Positions 63,170-64,000 of a DNA stretch of 64,000 nt are shown piece after piece (the first letter of the stretch is position 1; every line of letters begins with the position of its first letter). The notes below the pieces were generated by a model. The model ran no database searches. It saw nothing but the letters and a program-made list of their open reading frames with translations, and was not told the origin of the DNA. Origin of the DNA: Campylobacter hominis ATCC BAA-381 (lineage in GTDB: Bacteria; Campylobacterota; Campylobacteria; Campylobacterales; Campylobacteraceae); the NCBI RefSeq assembly GCF_000017585.1, contig NC_009714.1:186001-250000 (forward strand), in the 5' to 3' direction. The position numbers and the translations under genes were made by a program.

Positions 63170-64000
63170 ATGGCATACAGCAATGGCAGTGTAAATGGGA
63201 TATTCAAGCTTTTGGATAAAATCAAAGAAACCGCTGTAAATGCAGGTTGGCAAGTGCTTGGCGAAAAAGAAATTCCATACACAAACATACCACGCGGCGG
63301 AGCGCATTTCACGGTAGAAAAAGGAAGTGGAGCAATAAGCCAAAATCAAACCGAAAACGCAAACAACTTAACAGTTATTTTTCCGCGCCCCGTTAATTTA
63401 AACTCAGTAACTTTTAAAGGTATTGAAAAAATCACGATAAACGGCGTATTATTTGACCAATCAAGAGAGCTGATAGGCACGGAAATTACTGATAATACGG
63501 AGTTTAGCGATGAAATAAAAGTTAAAAAGTATATTCAGATTGAAGCCGTAGGAAGCGCGAACTTCAGTAATTTTGATTTGAATTTTAGCTGTGAGACAAA
63601 CATCATTTTGCAAAAAGATTTAATAATCACAAACGCTGACGATAATAATCAGGTAATTTTAAATTTCAGCGCTTTTATAGAGCCTGACGGACGCTCAAAC
63701 ATTGCCATAACTTCAAGCACCGGTTACAGCCAAACTCTACCCATAGAAAAACAATTAAACGCAAAGCTTGGTTATATTTTAGCTGATGACAAAGAGCTTA
63801 ATTACCACATAAGTTTTAACAATAACAGAATGCTTTTAAATTTAAGCATTTATCGCCCTGATGATGCCGTGCAAAAAAATGAAGTAAGGCAAATTATTTA
63901 CCTTGGGCGCATCCGCATTTACGGCGGTGAGTGGGCAATCCCCGATTGCAACTTAATATTATCAAGCTACGAAAACACCAAATGGAACAACTACAAAGGC
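63170..64000 (+). CDS. Tail protein, partial at window end
   Basis: A frame starting at ATG 63170 (3 bases after the tape measure stop) is open to the window end, at least 277 codons. It begins AYSNGSVNGIFKLLDKIKET and is beta-rich with many Asn. Its place after the tape measure suggests a distal tail component. The ribosome site GTAGGAGC overlaps the previous gene. Confidence 0.7.
   Translation, partial: MAYSNGSVNGIFKLLDKIKETAVNAGWQVLGEKEIPYTNIPRGGAHFTVEKGSGAISQNQTENANNLTVIFPRPVNLNSVTFKGIEKITINGVLFDQSRELIGTEITDNTEFSDEIKVKKYIQIEAVGSANFSNFDLNFSCETNIILQKDLIITNADDNNQVILNFSAFIEPDGRSNIAITSSTGYSQTLPIEKQLNAKLGYILADDKELNYHISFNNNRMLLNLSIYRPDDAVQKNEVRQIIYLGRIRIYGGEWAIPDCNLILSSYENTKWNNYKG

Larger units (their letters stand above)
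40718..64000 (+). mobile_element. Transposable (Mu-type) prophage, left part; continues beyond the window
   Basis: A left terminus near 40718-40721 (TG dinucleotide, then three transposase-site-like motifs) is followed by a leftward repressor, early promoter, MuA-type transposase, MuB-type ATPase, Gam, gp16/GemA, Mu-type terminase, portal, F, G, protease and capsid genes, lysis genes and siphovirus-type tail genes. The element begins inside dinB. Broken transposase, capsid and tape measure genes suggest a defective prophage, unless these are sequence errors. No right end is visible. Confidence 0.9.

Noticed and set aside
1-64000. CRISPR arrays, rRNA or standard tRNA genes
   Set aside because: No regularly spaced repeats with spacers and no rRNA or canonical tRNA sequence was seen on either strand.

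Overview
The window is AT-rich (roughly 30% G+C by eye) and carries the gene content and order of a Campylobacter chromosome. The block rpmE-rsmI-TrmH methyltransferase-two envelope genes-aminotransferase-hom-yraN-trxA-trxB matches the Cj0155c-Cj0146c order of C. jejuni, and dapE/lysE, rpsF-ssb-rpsR, purD-RDD-pnp and fabG-acpP-fabF-accA are also arranged as in that genus. The species is not C. jejuni; a C. hominis-like organism is a guess.

Positions 1-40,700 are core chromosome. In order: translation (infA, serS), pyrE, a TorD/Fe-S protein pair of formate-dehydrogenase type, the thioredoxin system, aspartate-family amino acid genes, rRNA methylation, a BCCT transporter, a PhoX phosphatase with an apparent Sec rather than Tat signal, an unusual di-haem protein, a frameshifted phosphoethanolamine transferase, fatty-acid synthesis, a flavodiiron protein, a 6S-type RNA directly upstream of purD, lptD, pnp, dapE, rpsF-ssb-rpsR, nfo, a FadL-type porin and a nitroreductase. 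A short relic of a DUF262 (GmrSD-type) gene lies upstream of pyrE.

From about 40,718 to the window end lies a transposable (Mu-type) prophage that begins inside a broken dinB gene; its right end is outside the window. The left end has three copies of a transposase-site-like motif. Then come a LexA-type repressor transcribed leftward, an early promoter/operator, a MuA-type transposase (broken), a MuB-type ATPase, Gam, GemA/gp16, small early proteins, and a two-gene DUF6978/DUF1828-like cassette with its own promoter. The Mu-type packaging block (small and large terminase, portal, F, G) is inverted relative to the rest. A cloverleaf-like RNA with its own extended -10 promoter sits between F and G. 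Rightward again come protease/scaffold, major capsid (with an in-frame amber stop), a spanin pair, holin-like protein, GH108 endolysin, tail tube, tail assembly chaperones joined by a canonical A AAA AAG -1 frameshift, a split tape measure gene and a partial tail gene. No sheath gene is seen, so the tail looks siphovirus-like.

Several genes (DUF262 relic, eptA-like, dinB, transposase, tape measure) are broken by one-base changes in A or T runs of 6-7. Whether these are real decay, phase variation or sequencing error is the main technical question. The most novel-looking items are the cloverleaf RNA, the out-of-frame repeats inside the repressor gene, the nested start in a phage membrane protein, the inverted packaging block and the DUF6978/DUF1828-like cassette.
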